A stretch of 64,000 nt of DNA from Plantago major (taxonomy: Eukaryota; Streptophyta; Magnoliopsida; Lamiales; Plantaginaceae), in contig CM048841.1 of NCBI GenBank assembly GCA_026545765.1, forward strand, positions 100,025,352-100,089,351, written 5' to 3'. This document shows, one piece after another, positions 28,190-40,758 of this stretch. The notes under the pieces were generated by a model. It did no database searches. It was not told where the DNA came from and saw nothing but the letters and a program-made list of their open reading frames with translations. The first letter of the stretch is position 1. Each line of letters opens with the position of its first letter. Made by a program: the position numbers and the translations under genes.

Positions 28190-29832
28190 TGTTAGGAATA
28201 TCTGTTTAGATTTTGATCAGCAACCTAATGACTTATCTTGGATCATAAAGGTGCTTAGTACTCTTGGTTCACTTGAACACTGTAAAAGAGGAAAATCACT
28301 AAGTGTTAGTCTAGCAAATCTTGTATAGGATGTTAGGTCTCTAAATGTAATTTTTTATATATTGGAAGAAGACCAAGAAGAAGGCATCCGGCATAAGAGT
28401 TCAACAAATTTGAAGATTTGAAGACTGCACAAGATTGCTGGAGACGAAGAAAATTGGTCTCATCAGATGCCTATGTCCAGGTATCTTGAAGAAAGAAGTG
28501 TTTTTCAATAAACAGGTTTCGCAAATTATATCTGAGAACACAAGGTTTCTAAACGACGAAAAGTGCCCACAAATACCTACACTCAGATACCTTGGACAAA
28601 ATTTTATTTCCAGGAAACAATGTTTTGATAAAGTATCTGGAGATGTGAGAGTCTCTTGAAAAGGACGTGTAATGCTTCAGAAAGCGTGCATAGTTCCGTT
28701 GGCACTGCAGGACAAAAATAGTACAATGCATTTAATGCGCATACAGAGACATCTGAACAAAAGAGGAAATCTCTTGAAAGAGACAACGTCTTCTGCAGTA
28801 CTATTTACAGATCAAAGTTTGAATTTCATTGGGCCTAACAGATACTATTCAAACAACATGATTTTCAACTATAAATATCAACACTTAGAACGCTTGAAAC
28901 ACACACTGAAAATACCAATAACACAGAACTGAATATCTTAAGCTTATCTGATAATACAACTAGTGGTATATTTCTCTCAATCAACGGGCCTTCTGCCTAC
29001 TTACTCTTTAGCTTACAGTTGCGACTAAGCTCTTGAATTCTAAGTAGCACGAAAGTTCTAAGTGTACTGATCCTTAACAAGCCTTGCTATATGTGAAGGA
29101 GTTGAATCAAAATATCAAGTATCTGAGTTTCATTCTCCAGAACATTTAACATAGACTTGGGTCAGTAAATAACATATCACCACACACTGTGAAGTGTGTT
29201 AAGTGACTCTTGTTCAAGAAGGTAGTATTACATAACTGTATAAGTTATTAATCTACCAATCTGACAAACTCTTCTTAATCAACACCATACACGACGTGGA
29301 GTACAGAAAGTACTTAGTTTGGGAAACTAAGGAACAACTCCAAGGTTACTGAGCATAGGAAGTACTTAGTCTGGGAAACTAAGGAACAGCTCAGAGGTTT
29401 CTGAGTATAGGAAGTACTTGGCTGGGAGCCGGGGAATAACTCAGGGGGAACACTTGGTTGGGAACCTAGTGTAAAAGGGAATCAAGAGATAGGATTATTG
29501 TAAAGTGAACTCGATAACTATCTTAGTGAATTTCTAGGTCTGAAAAAGGTCGAAGTGGATTAGTTGAAGGATTACGCTACATTCAAATACCACTATAAAA
29601 AGGCGTGTTATTTACTTTCAGCAATTTACTTATCGTTCTCTTTATCCTGCTAAGTATTTAAACACATTATATCTTGTTGAGCACGTGCACTTATCACATA
29701 AAAGTCTTCCGCTATCTGATTATAAGTATCAGATATCTTCACACATATCAGAGAAACTGTTTTATCGACAAAAGTTTTAAAATACTATTCACCCCCCTAT
29801 AGTATTTTACTTTGCCGTTATCTGGACCAATA
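28190..29832 (+). mobile_element. Solo LTR (1.64 kb) with 5-base target duplication
   Basis: The element begins TGTTAGGAATATC and ends with ggaccaata, preceded by the 'ctattcacccccctatag' stretch often seen near the end of plant Copia-type LTRs. It is flanked by the direct repeat ccttg (28185-28189 and 29833-29837). No internal retroelement domain lies on either side, so it is a solo LTR left by recombination. The final dinucleotide is TA rather than CA, either a mutation or a sign that the true edge differs by a base or two. It contains a 52-base tandem repeat (29299-29445). Confidence 0.7.
29299..29445. repeat. 52-base tandem repeat inside the solo LTR
   Basis: Copies begin at 29299, 29351 and 29403 with a gag-a-ag-agtacttag-tgggaaactaaggaa pattern; the third copy is diverged. 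Confidence 0.8.
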
Positions 29833-30272
29833 CCTTGGGAAAATAATGTGTTTATGGGGGATCGTGCTAAAAGGCGAGCCCATCACCACCCACAACTTCA
29901 TTTCCGCCTTCACCATTTATAGGAGTCGAACTCCTTATTATTATTTCTTCACACATAAGAGCTATAAATTATTGGACCCCATGATACCTCCCATTCATGC
30001 AAATGGTGACCGAAAGGGGGCTGGGGACTCCCTCGCTTCTTTAAAGTCCAAGGTTTCATGTCGAACCTTTAAGAGAAACCCCGGGGTGGTTGCCTAGTTG
30101 GATGATCTAAGACAGACGGACTTTGAGGAGTCTGATGCGGAGAGTTATGAGGAGGAAATGTGGGTAAATGCGGGCACTGATCTGATGGATAATTAGGATG
30201 ACACTAGCATTGTTGCGCCTGGGCATGTTGAATAATAAGAGGTTGGTGAGTAAGTAGCGGGCAGATGATGAT

Positions 30273-30808
30273 TGTAATACCCCACATCTCACATCGGTTA
30301 AACGCGAGCGGGATAGATGGTACACATGTAGACCTCCACTCTTACGGTATGAGGCCTTTAAGAGATTTCAAAAGCAAATCCGTGCAGGCTCATGCCAAAA
30401 GCGGACAATATCATACCAACAAGACGGTCATGAGTAAACTCGCCGGTCCAATGGCCCGGATCTCGTTCCATTAGTGGTTGGGGCATTACAAGTGGTGTCA
30501 AAGCGGGACTATCCAAAATTGCAGGGGCTAAGTGCCACGTTGCATGGGCGGTGGAAGCCACCTTTAGAGTCCTGCATTGATTGTTGGTCTCAGGACATGT
30601 TTTAAAGTAGGTGGGATAAATTGTATATATGTAGATCACCACTCTCCTGGTATGAGGACTTTTAGTGATTTCAAAAGCAAATACATGCAAGTTCATGTTC
30701 AAAGCGAACAATATCATACAAACGAGACATGTATGTGTGGGTCAATCACGAGTAACCTCGTCGGTCCAATAGGTTGGGTCTCGACCCATTATTGGTTGGA
30801 TCATTGCA
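30273..30808 (+). mobile_element. TRIM-like miniature LTR element
   Basis: Two related blocks in direct orientation, 30273-30490 (tgtaatacccc to attaca) and about 30573-30808 (tgcattg to attgca), share a core near 'atttcaaaagcaaat...caatatcata'. They are separated by only 82 bases, starting 2 bases after the first block with tggtgtcaaagc. That matches 10 of 12 bases of the TGGTATCAGAGC primer-binding site complementary to initiator methionine tRNA. Short LTRs with almost no internal region define terminal-repeat retrotransposons in miniature. The second LTR is more diverged, so its edges are approximate. Confidence 0.6.
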
Positions 30809-31097
30809 ATGATGACACCGCTTATGTATTTCTATCATTTTGGGTTGGCGGTCCAACCTAAGATGCAGTTTTATCGGTTCACGCAGCCCCTGTTTCTCAA
30901 TGATAAGCCAAACTTGAGTAAGCCACTGGCAATGGTTCTTTATTGTTATCTTCTTGTTCGTCCATGTAAAGTGCGTTTCTTTCAAAATTTATAAGTGTTG
31001 AATATGTTGTACAATCAGGTGTGCCGAGCCTCTGGATGGGGGTAGGCATGTACCTGACCAACCATCCGCACCCATCGCAGGCCTGGAGACGGTCATC

Positions 31098-31319
31098 TGT
31101 AACGGATTGGCCACCAATCGATCGATACACGACCCTTTAGGCCGACGCATTTACGCATAACTCACCACACACATCATGCTAGTATGATATTGCCCGCTTT
31201 GGGCTTGAGCCTGCACACATTTGCCGTTGAAATCACCTAAAAGACTTCGTACTTATGGTGGCCTACTTATATATCATTTATCACACGCTATTCACATAAG
31301 TGAGATGCATGGTATTACA
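31098..31319 (-). repeat. Solo copy of the TRIM-like LTR, reversed
   Basis: Read on the minus strand the block runs from tgtaataccatg to ccgttaca and shares with the 30273-30808 element the core of a 'caggctcaagcccaaagcgg' type followed by caatatcata. No partner LTR of the same orientation is adjacent. Confidence 0.55.
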
Positions 31320-32594
31320 ATGATACTCAAAGCAATATTGTTTTGACACTACATTTAAACAACCTTATGAAAAAGTACCACTATTGTATCGGATACGTGG
31401 TGTTACCACTGTACCCGACACACATGCCCCCAATTTTTATTATTTATAATATTGCCCAAGACACAATGTGGTCATCCGTGTCCATAGTCGGAGCTAGGAT
31501 TTTATGCTCGGAGAGGGAAGGGGAGAAATTAAAATCATTTGCCCGTAACTGGTTGTTCCACTCGGGTACATGTGTCGCTCTGAAGTGACTATCTTGTTAG
31601 TCCTGGACATCATTAATCCAAAGTAAGCAACAAAGACGAGAGATTCGCCAAGCGCCCAACAAGAAAGTCAAAACAATAACGGAAAGTCTTGTCATTAGCA
31701 TGAAGCAAACCATATCAGTCGCAGAATCAACCACTGGATTTCCTATCGACTTCCCCACTCTACCCTATATGACGTCACCACCTTCACTCGAAATATCACA
31801 TATAATTTCTCCCCACAAAAACTTGGGAGCGGCGATCGTATATTCAATATGTACCGGCACTCCAACCCATTAAAAATTGAAAAGAAAAAGAAAATTTGTT
31901 TATCCATCGGTATCGGTGCAAGCTAGTTATAAATACAAACCGTCCAAAATTGGGCTGGACCAGAATATTCTGAGATGAGCTCTCCCTTCACCTGAATCCA
32001 CTTTCGGTCTGGGTGCGTATATATTAGCTTTTGCAAAATTCCCAACCAGCATCAGAGACTCTCTGCAAAATATACCGCCCTTCCCTTTTCAGGAAACTGA
32101 CAGATAGATGTTATAAATGGAAAAAATAGCTCACTCTCAAACCCTAATATAATCATTCGCTCCTCCGCTCCTACCTATTCTCCGGCACTGGGTCAGTCTT
32201 GTCAAGCTCTCATCGTCTTCTACCTTTTGCGTTTGAGGTATTCAATTTATGCAGAATATCGTCCTTAATTACAATTACAGATTCAATTTTAGTTGCAATT
32301 CACATTTTCTCCGATCCTCCTTTCCGTTAAATCTGATGAAAGTTAAATTTGTGTAAGAATCATATAATTCGAGATATCTACTTTTTATTTTTATTTTTTC
32401 TAATGGCGTTTGGGCAAACCAAGCAAGCCACAAGGCATAAATTACATAATTTCGCTACCAATGGGGTTTGGCTAATTCACAGTATCTACTCTGCATGATG
32501 CAAATTTTTGAATGTTAGTTTATCCGCTGCATTTAATTTGATGTTTACATATATCTTACTCTGCTGATGTAAAATTTGAGGTTGAGGTGAAGGG
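31320..32594. promoter_or_regulatory. Upstream region and 5' leader of the ASI1-type gene
   Basis: No coding sequence. A 5' UTR probably starts near 32120-32200 (ctctcaaaccctaa and following pyrimidine-rich sequence). A GT at about 32236 (tttgag/gtattc) could be the donor of a leader intron ending shortly before the ATG at 32595; the acceptor is not clear. Confidence 0.4.
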
Positions 32595-35500
32595 ATGGAT
32601 TCTCCTCAAGCCTTGATAAGCGTGGGGGAGACTGAGGTCGAGCCTGAATTCAGGTGGGGTAAAAAAAAAGGCAAGGGAGGGAAAAATAAAGATGTCCAAT
32701 TCTACGAGTCATTTACTTATGATGGGGAGGATTACGCACTGTACGACTGTGTATACTTGCATGCTGGTGAATCTATACCATACATTGCAAAGATTCTGAA
32801 GATTTGGGAAAATGGAGATAAAACCAAAAGGGTGAAGGTTCAGTGGTTCTTTTACCCGTTCGAAGTTGACTATTACTTAGACGGTGTGGAATTCATGCAG
32901 AACGAGCTGTTCTTTGCTTCGGGTGCTGGCAAGTTTCTTACGAATCTTAATCCTCTGGTAAGTTGGTTTTCGAGGCTTGCGTGTCTTTTAATTACACAAA
33001 TTGCTCTTGTGAAGTACGTTAATCTGTTATGTTTCTCTACGATCCATTAGTAACTTACTAAGTAGTTACTTTATCTAGGATTTAGGAAAATTAATAAAAT
33101 AATTTTGTGTGTGTGTGTGAGATATTGTGTTGGTAAAGTGGTAAGTGGGTTATAAAGTATAAAAGATACGAATGAATAAATTAGTGATAAAGTAAAAAAG
33201 AGAAATAATAAAGAATTGATAAATGGGATGGAAACTTTACATTTATGGATCAGTAAGTTTTTAATGGAAGGTTTAGTTAAAGTTAGTAAGTTTTTAATGG
33301 AAGGCTAGGGAAAGTTAGGAAGTCTTTTAAGTTATAATAATGGTCCGGGTTCACTACCGAAGTATATACCATCTCCCGCACCACCGGTGCGATTGCGACA
33401 CGTGCCAATACAAATAAAAGGAGAATAAATTTTATTTCATAACAATCCCCGAAAAATCTGCTACTATATATGTTCATCCTAAAATTTAGACACACATTAA
33501 CACACAAATCCAGCTGTGTCATTAACAAAATTCAGCCTTAACAAATTCTTTACTTATTCAATCCTTGAGCATCTACGCCGACTATTGCACAGTCCACCAT
33601 ATATGAGGGTTGAAAGTGGAGCTTGAGTTTTGGCTTGCATCCTTCCTTTACAAATCTCTCCAACAACCTACCTTGTTTATAATATTCAATGGGAATTTGT
33701 AAATGACCCAACCACTAATTCGTCGAGGCCCGACCCTCTAGATCGATGTGGTTACCAATGACTTTTCCACACACATCTCATTGATGTACGATATTGTTTG
33801 CTTCAGGTCGAGCCTCCACGGGTTTTCTTTTGCAATCACCGAAAAGGTCTCATACCATGTGAGAATGTGTATTGACCCTTTATCCCACCCGCTCTTAACT
33901 GCGGAAATATGCAGGATATCATAAACTACTATTTAAACACTTGACATCCTCACTGAGCCATAATGGACGAGGTAGCTATGTCCCGGACCAACCATTCCTG
34001 ATCCTTTAGGCTAGCAAAATTACCACAAGTTTCATTGGTATGATATTTTACCCATTGAGCTAGTGCCCTCATGAAGAGCAAGTTAAGCTAGTCAACCATA
34101 TAAGAGAGGGTTGAAAGTGGAGCTTGAGTTTTGGCTGTCATCCTTCCTTTACAAATCTCTCCAACAACCTACCTTGTTTACAATATTCAATGGAAATTTG
34201 TAACGACCTATCCACTACTCTATCGGGACCTGACCCTCCAGATCGATGGGGTTACCAATGAATTTTCCACACACGTCTCATTAGTATGATATTGTCCGCT
34301 TCAGGCAGAGCCTTTACGGGTTTTCTTTTGCAATCACCGCAAAGGTCTCATACCATTTCGGAATGTGTCTTGTTATACATACCTTTTATCCCACCCGCTA
34401 TTAACTAAGGAAGTATGCAGGATATCATAAACAACTATTTAAACACTTAACATCCTCATCGAGCCATAATGGACGGGGTAGCTATGTCCCGGACCAACCA
34501 TCCGCACCTTTGGCTGGTTCGTGGATGGCACCGCTCTTACCATTTATAACGACGCAATCACTAGTTGGTAGACTCCCGATCCTTTGGGCTACCACGATTA
34601 CCACAAGTCTCGTTGGTATGATATTTTACCCATTGAGCCGGAGCCCTCATGGGTTTGCTTTTGGAATCAGCAAAAAAACTTGATACCGTGTGAGAGTGTG
34701 TATACTTATATTCCTTTTATAGTTTATTCAACTCACTCTCTGATGTAAGATGCTAGTATTGTAAGATTGCTCTTAGCGGAGCCTAGATGCTCTAGGCTTT
34801 CTTTGAGTGACTTGTATGCACCTCCTTTTGAAGCTTTAAAATGTTACTTCTTGTCAAAACATACTTGGGCTGGTTGATGGCATATAGAAAGCGAACCGTT
34901 GAGGTGACCTTTACTTAACATGGCGAACTAATATGAAGAAGAGATTGAAATGGTAGTTACTATGATCTATTCTCTTAGAGTGTCATGCCTTCTGTTGTGA
35001 CATCAGACAAGATTTTGAAAGTTTTTGCAGATTTTGTTGAGGATGATTGGCAGGCAAAGAAGATGATCGTTTTACAATATAGTAACAGTGGCTCATACAT
35101 TCTTTTATACCAGGAATCTCCTGTGTCTTTCCTGGTATATGTTAGAGATCTTAGAGGGGCAGTATGTCCATCACATTACATTAAAATGTTTTAGTGGTTT
35201 GCAAGTGGAATGTGAGACTATGGAGGAACATAGTAAGAGGTGTACCTTCTGCTCTTACTTTTCGTGTTTGCAATTTCTTGCTTCCCTGGAGAGGTAGTTA
35301 CTGTTGATAGGTCAGCGTGTGCTGGTCTTTTGGGCTATATTTTTGCATTTTCTTTTCTTACACTGCACATAAAAAATTATTTTACATTATGCTTTCTCAC
35401 ATTTGGTCGCGTCTTTGATGATTGTTGCATTTCACTAAATAGCTCATATTACTATATGTGAGATATTTGTACATGCGCGTTTCTTTCGTCTTTCAGTGTG

Positions 35501-38500
35501 GTTTTCAACTTAACCTGTCCCTTGGCCACTGTGCATACATTTGTTTTCAGGAAGCTATTGCTGGCAAGTGCAATATCCTCTGCATATCAAAGGACAGCAG
35601 AAATCCACAACCATCCGCTGAAGAAATTCAGATGGCTGATTATGTCTTTTACAGAACGTTTGATGTTGGAAGTTGTACGATCTCAGATCATTTTGGTGAA
35701 ACAGTTGGAGGGCTTGATGGTATGTTGCTAGATATAGGCAGTGGCATTTTACACTCTGCAGTTTTTTCATATTATAGGCAATTTAGTAACCATGTTTTCT
35801 AAAACAATGTTATCTTTGGCAAAAATGTGCACGAGACCTCTTGATGGGGATTAATTTATCTAGGCCGTGTGAATAGAGATTACTGACCCTACATTTCCCA
35901 TGGTTCCTATGGTGGGAGTACTGTGTAAAAAAGCTCACTTTGTTTTTGTCATTGATGTTACAGTTGAGTTCATATTTAACAGAAAAGAGGATATTGATAG
36001 ACTTCATTCCATCAGAAAAGATGAAAAGATGAAAGTTGTTGAATTCAGAGAACCAGAGACCTCCCATGGATTGGAAAATGTGAACCTGGATGAAGGTTTT
36101 CATAATATGCTCGAAAAAGATAGTTCATCTGTGGGGCATGTGCAGGCAAAACAAGCAAGTGAAGAGAAAGAAACCAAGTCAAGAAAAAAGGACTCTTCAC
36201 CTGTACGGGAATGTTCTAATGTTGATATGATCCCTGATGGCTGTAAAGAAGTTATCGAGAAGGCCAGTAGTTTGGGTGCTGAATGTGCTGGAGGCAAAGT
36301 TAGTGCTGCAAAAGATGAGTTTCAGGGCATCGAGTTACAGATAAATCAAGTTCAGGACGACGTGAAGTTCGCGAATAAATCTAGTACTTTAGATAAAACA
36401 CCTCCGAATCAAGCTCATATTGATGGTAAAGCATCCTCAAGGGTCAAACCAACGGATATTACGGTTCTTTCTGAAAAAGATTCGTCACAACTGATCTTAG
36501 GGGAAGAAGTAGGAGGTAAATATGATTTTAGGGGACCTGAACGGGCAGCAAAAATGGATAAACCTTCAAGTGGTTTACTTAGAGATAAAGCAAAAAAGTG
36601 TGCTGATTTGTCCAAAGAAAAACGGAAGTATGGAGATGATGTTGCTCAAGAGATCAAGGACACATTGTCAACTAAAGATTTGTGTCATGAAGGTCCTACT
36701 AAGATGGCAAAGCTTGACGGTGTTACTAGGAAACCAAAGGCTGATGACAATGGTGAAAATAACAAAAGTAAGAGTTGTGAGGATTCTTATAGGAAAGCAC
36801 AATGTGATGGTGATGATGACAATAGCACAAATAAAAAGTTGAAAAAGATGACCGGGAGAAGTGATGGGGATTCTACAAGGAAAAAGGTGGATGACAATAA
36901 AGCTAAGAAGATATTCAGTGAAAGTGATTCAAAAAGTTCACCGATGCATTTGTTCTCTAATAATGCCAATCATGAAATCGGTGACACAATACTACATGAA
37001 GATTCGCATAAAATGAAATGTCCTATCAAGAATGAAAAAGTAGAGGATTCTACGCGGAAAGTTGTTTATAACGACGAAAATGACACGGTGAATAAGTTGA
37101 AAAGGAAAATTTGTGCCCGTGAAACAAAAAATTCACCAACGCTTTTGTCCTCAGAGAATGCCAATTATGAGAATGAGGACATAAAAGCTTCATCTATTGG
37201 AGAAGGGGTTACCAAGAAAAAAAGAATGGAGGGTTCCACAGGAAAATCAAAAGTTGGTTATGTTGATCATAATAAAATTGGTGGAAGTGACTCACCGATA
37301 CCTATGGCCTCAAATGCCGACAAAGGGAAATCAAGAATTGATAATGGCTCTTCAAAGAGCCATCTTAACGAGAAGGGCAAGCTTTCAAATGATGGATTGC
37401 ATAAAGCATCCATTAATACATCAAAAGGCAATGGCAAGAAAGTCGAAGGCCAAAGGTTCGAAGTCGTTCAAAGACCGAATGTAAGTTGAGCTTATACTCT
37501 ACTAAAACTATGGCTTTGAGATATAATTGTGATGAAATGTTGACCCTTCACATGCATCTTCTAGTATAATCAATAGTCACTTAAACGATAAAGTGCAAAT
37601 AATAGATCTTGGAGACCTTGTTGGATTGGCTTATCCAAAGTGAGCTAATTATATGCCCCATGCACCTTTCATCCGAACTAGGTGCAATATATTCCATTGA
37701 GGAATGAGCTACACCTTTTTGGTGGTTGGTACTATGACCAAGGGCGACTGAAATAGATTTTTGAAGCTCTTGGTGTTTTACAATGCTTTGGTTTACTATT
37801 CCTTTTATTTTTATTTTCATTTGGTTTAGTTAGCCTTACCCATAATTGACCCAGTGTGCTAGTGAATTAAAAAATAAGTAGAACATGACACACAAAATTC
37901 CTACCCATAATAGGTTGAAGTATTGATGTAATTTCATCGAGTAATTCGCTCTGAATGCTACATGAAGAACACAAGAGGAATGGGTTTTGATGGATCAATA
38001 TAGGAATCTACTTCAACCGATGTGCCCTTAGGCACAACCATACATACAAATCACACTCGACAAGGGTTAATGCTGTTAATCGAGCCGAGCCAAGTATTTC
38101 ATTTCTTGAGCTCAGCTTGAGCTGTAACGAGCCTGAGCTCAGTTCGGCTTGTTACTAAAACGAGCTCGATCACGATAAGTAGTCTCGAGCTCGGCTCATT
38201 TAGCTCGAGCTCACACCTGAAAAATGCATAAAAATATTCTTAATTTTTTTTAACAGAGCCTAATCGAGTCCACGAGTTTGAGCATTTCAAGGCTAGAGAA
38301 CAACACAAGCCCCAAGTAAGACTCGAGCTCGCCTCGAACACCTTATCAAACGAGCACAGCTCGAGCCTTAACAAGCCGTGTCGAGTCAAGCCCTTGACCT
38401 GTCTCGGCTATGCAACCGCTCTAGAAAGGGTAGACAATTAAATAGAGTTGTAGGTGCTGTTGTGGAACTTATTGCAAAAGAGGGGAAATCGACCACATTA

Positions 38501-40693
38501 GAATTACAGTGGGAGGTCCGTTTGTTATCCAAAAATTGCTACAGTCTTGGACAAGTGGAGAATGTTGGGGCGAAACATAAAAGAAAAGTTTGGATAGAGT
38601 GTGATCCAACATACTCTAGTAAGAGGAGTTGTTATGAACATTTAGACCATCCCCATAAAGGTGAGGAAGGGAAAGTCCCAATTGGTAGAAAAAATCCCCC
38701 AACCCAACTGGGTCATCCCGGCACTTGGACGGAGTAAAAAAGGAATATTATCGTGACAATTTGATTTTCGTCGTTGTACTAAGTAGAAATAGGCAAAAAA
38801 TCGAATTCCTACCCCGTCTTTACATTTTACCCAAAAAAAGGAGAAAAAAGGGCGAATGATGGGATTGAACTTGCACGTGGCCCATTCACAATCCACTTCC
38901 TTGATCCACTTCTATATTCAACACAAATCCACAATACTCTAGATCCTCACTTGCACTATTCTATATAATTGATCTTACTAAACTCCGGATGAGTTACAAA
39001 TGTATCCTACCTCTCTAGAAGGTCTTTATTCATCACCAACCAATTAGTATTCTCCTATATTATTATTCACAATGGAGAGTTTCCTACTACTACATAGAGA
39101 GTTTCATTTTCATGTACCCTTAGTTATTAGTATCTAGAAATTTTGTAGTCTTGCTCCATCATTCTAGAGGATTACAATAAATCCCATGATGCCTGTTCGA
39201 CAATACCTCTCAGGATCATAGCTGAAGTATATCTTTTATTAGAGTATGCAAAGGTGCAATCTTAAATTCGTTCGCTGAGATTCACTGGTTTGAATGAACC
39301 AATGTACTAGTATATGAACTAGGAAAATTCTTATATAGATATTAGACCCTGTGGTTGAAAGTAAGGCACATGACTTGGAAAGAATTATATCAAATTTATT
39401 CAGTTTCGTTTCCCACGCGATGTGGTGTTTTGTGAGCCACAAGGTCTACTTATTCATAGACCCAGACCCGGTCTATGGAAGAATATCCCGCATGAATCAT
39501 GTGCATTTTCAACCATCAATTGCATGATGGTTTATGTAATACAAATTGAGTTCACAATGTATTAGCTAGGATATTGTAAAAGACAACACCTGAAGCAAGT
39601 ATTGGCTGCTAGATTTAGTTTGAATATAGGAATTACAGGATCTCACGTGATATGCTTCATTGAGTAGAATTTACTGGAAAGGCTAAACCCTACGTGAGTC
39701 ATGGTTTGTAGACTCAGTCCTGGATATGAATATAAATGGAGAATAGCTATAACAGTACTTATACTTCCAGTGACGGCAAGTAGGCACTTAATTGGGGCAT
39801 GACGATACCCTTCAAAACCAATGCCGTTATTCATCCTACATATATGTACCAATAGGAGGCTTTAGGCTTGCTTGAGCAGCTACTGGAAGCCCATTATCCA
39901 AATTTAGTAACCCAGGGATTGAAGTATTACTTAACTGGTGCGCAGGAATTTATCTTCTGTCTATAGAATATGGAAGTCAATAGGGTGTGACCAGTAGACA
40001 AGTTACTGGTTTATCTTCAACTATAATTTGTTTTGTTTTTTGATCCATTCGGGAAAGAGATAATGCTCCTAATCCAACCTGAAAGGATTTTGTTGCGTCA
40101 TTTTCATTGAATTATTACTTTGATATCCTCTTAAATGTTTGATTGTTGAGGAGGAATGACTCCCGGATGTGCTTCACGAGCATATCGTATCACCTTTGCT
40201 TACAAAAACACATTTTATGTTTATCTGTGTACGTATGACTGTCTATGTATGTCCTGGACTAATGGTTAAGCATTGGTTTGCAACCATTTTTTCCACCTGT
40301 ATTAGTTTTGCTGCTGTAAATTCCCCCCTCTAATGCTTTCTTTATGCTTGCAGGAAAAGGGTAACTGGATTAAACTGGTGAGTTCCATTGATTTTACACT
40401 ACACCTGAAAATGTATCGTCTACCAGTCAAAGAGCAAAGTGATAGGAGACGGAGTCTATGTTTGAGTTATGTGTGACAGGAGAGTTGGGCAATGCTTGTC
40501 TTGTCTGGTTTTCGTTATTTTTTTTCATAGTTTATTTACTTACTGTTAAATGAGGCGTGTAATCTTGAAGTGATTAAGCAGTATCATTGTTTGTCTTTGC
40601 CTCTGAGTTTGCTATGTAGTACTATATATCTTTAAATATCTTTAAATAAAAGTAGCGTGAGTCTAGATGCATCATTTTCTGATCAAGTCAATG

Positions 40694-40758
<65 letters not shown>

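Larger units (their letters stand above)
27900..30110 (+). mobile_element. Gag-like plant retroelement remnant, split by a solo LTR
   Basis: Two plus-strand pieces (about 27900-28189 and 29833-30110) seem to be one sequence interrupted by the LTR at 28190-29832. Joined across it, the reading runs from LCPAHVLLNAL into IMCLWGIVLKGEP, then FISAFTIYRS and YYYFFTHKSYKLLD. This resembles the putative plant transposon/gag-like proteins in which an L-PN-W-R-like block is followed by a YYYF-type strand. Stops and frameshifts are present. Family assignment is tentative. Confidence 0.45.
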
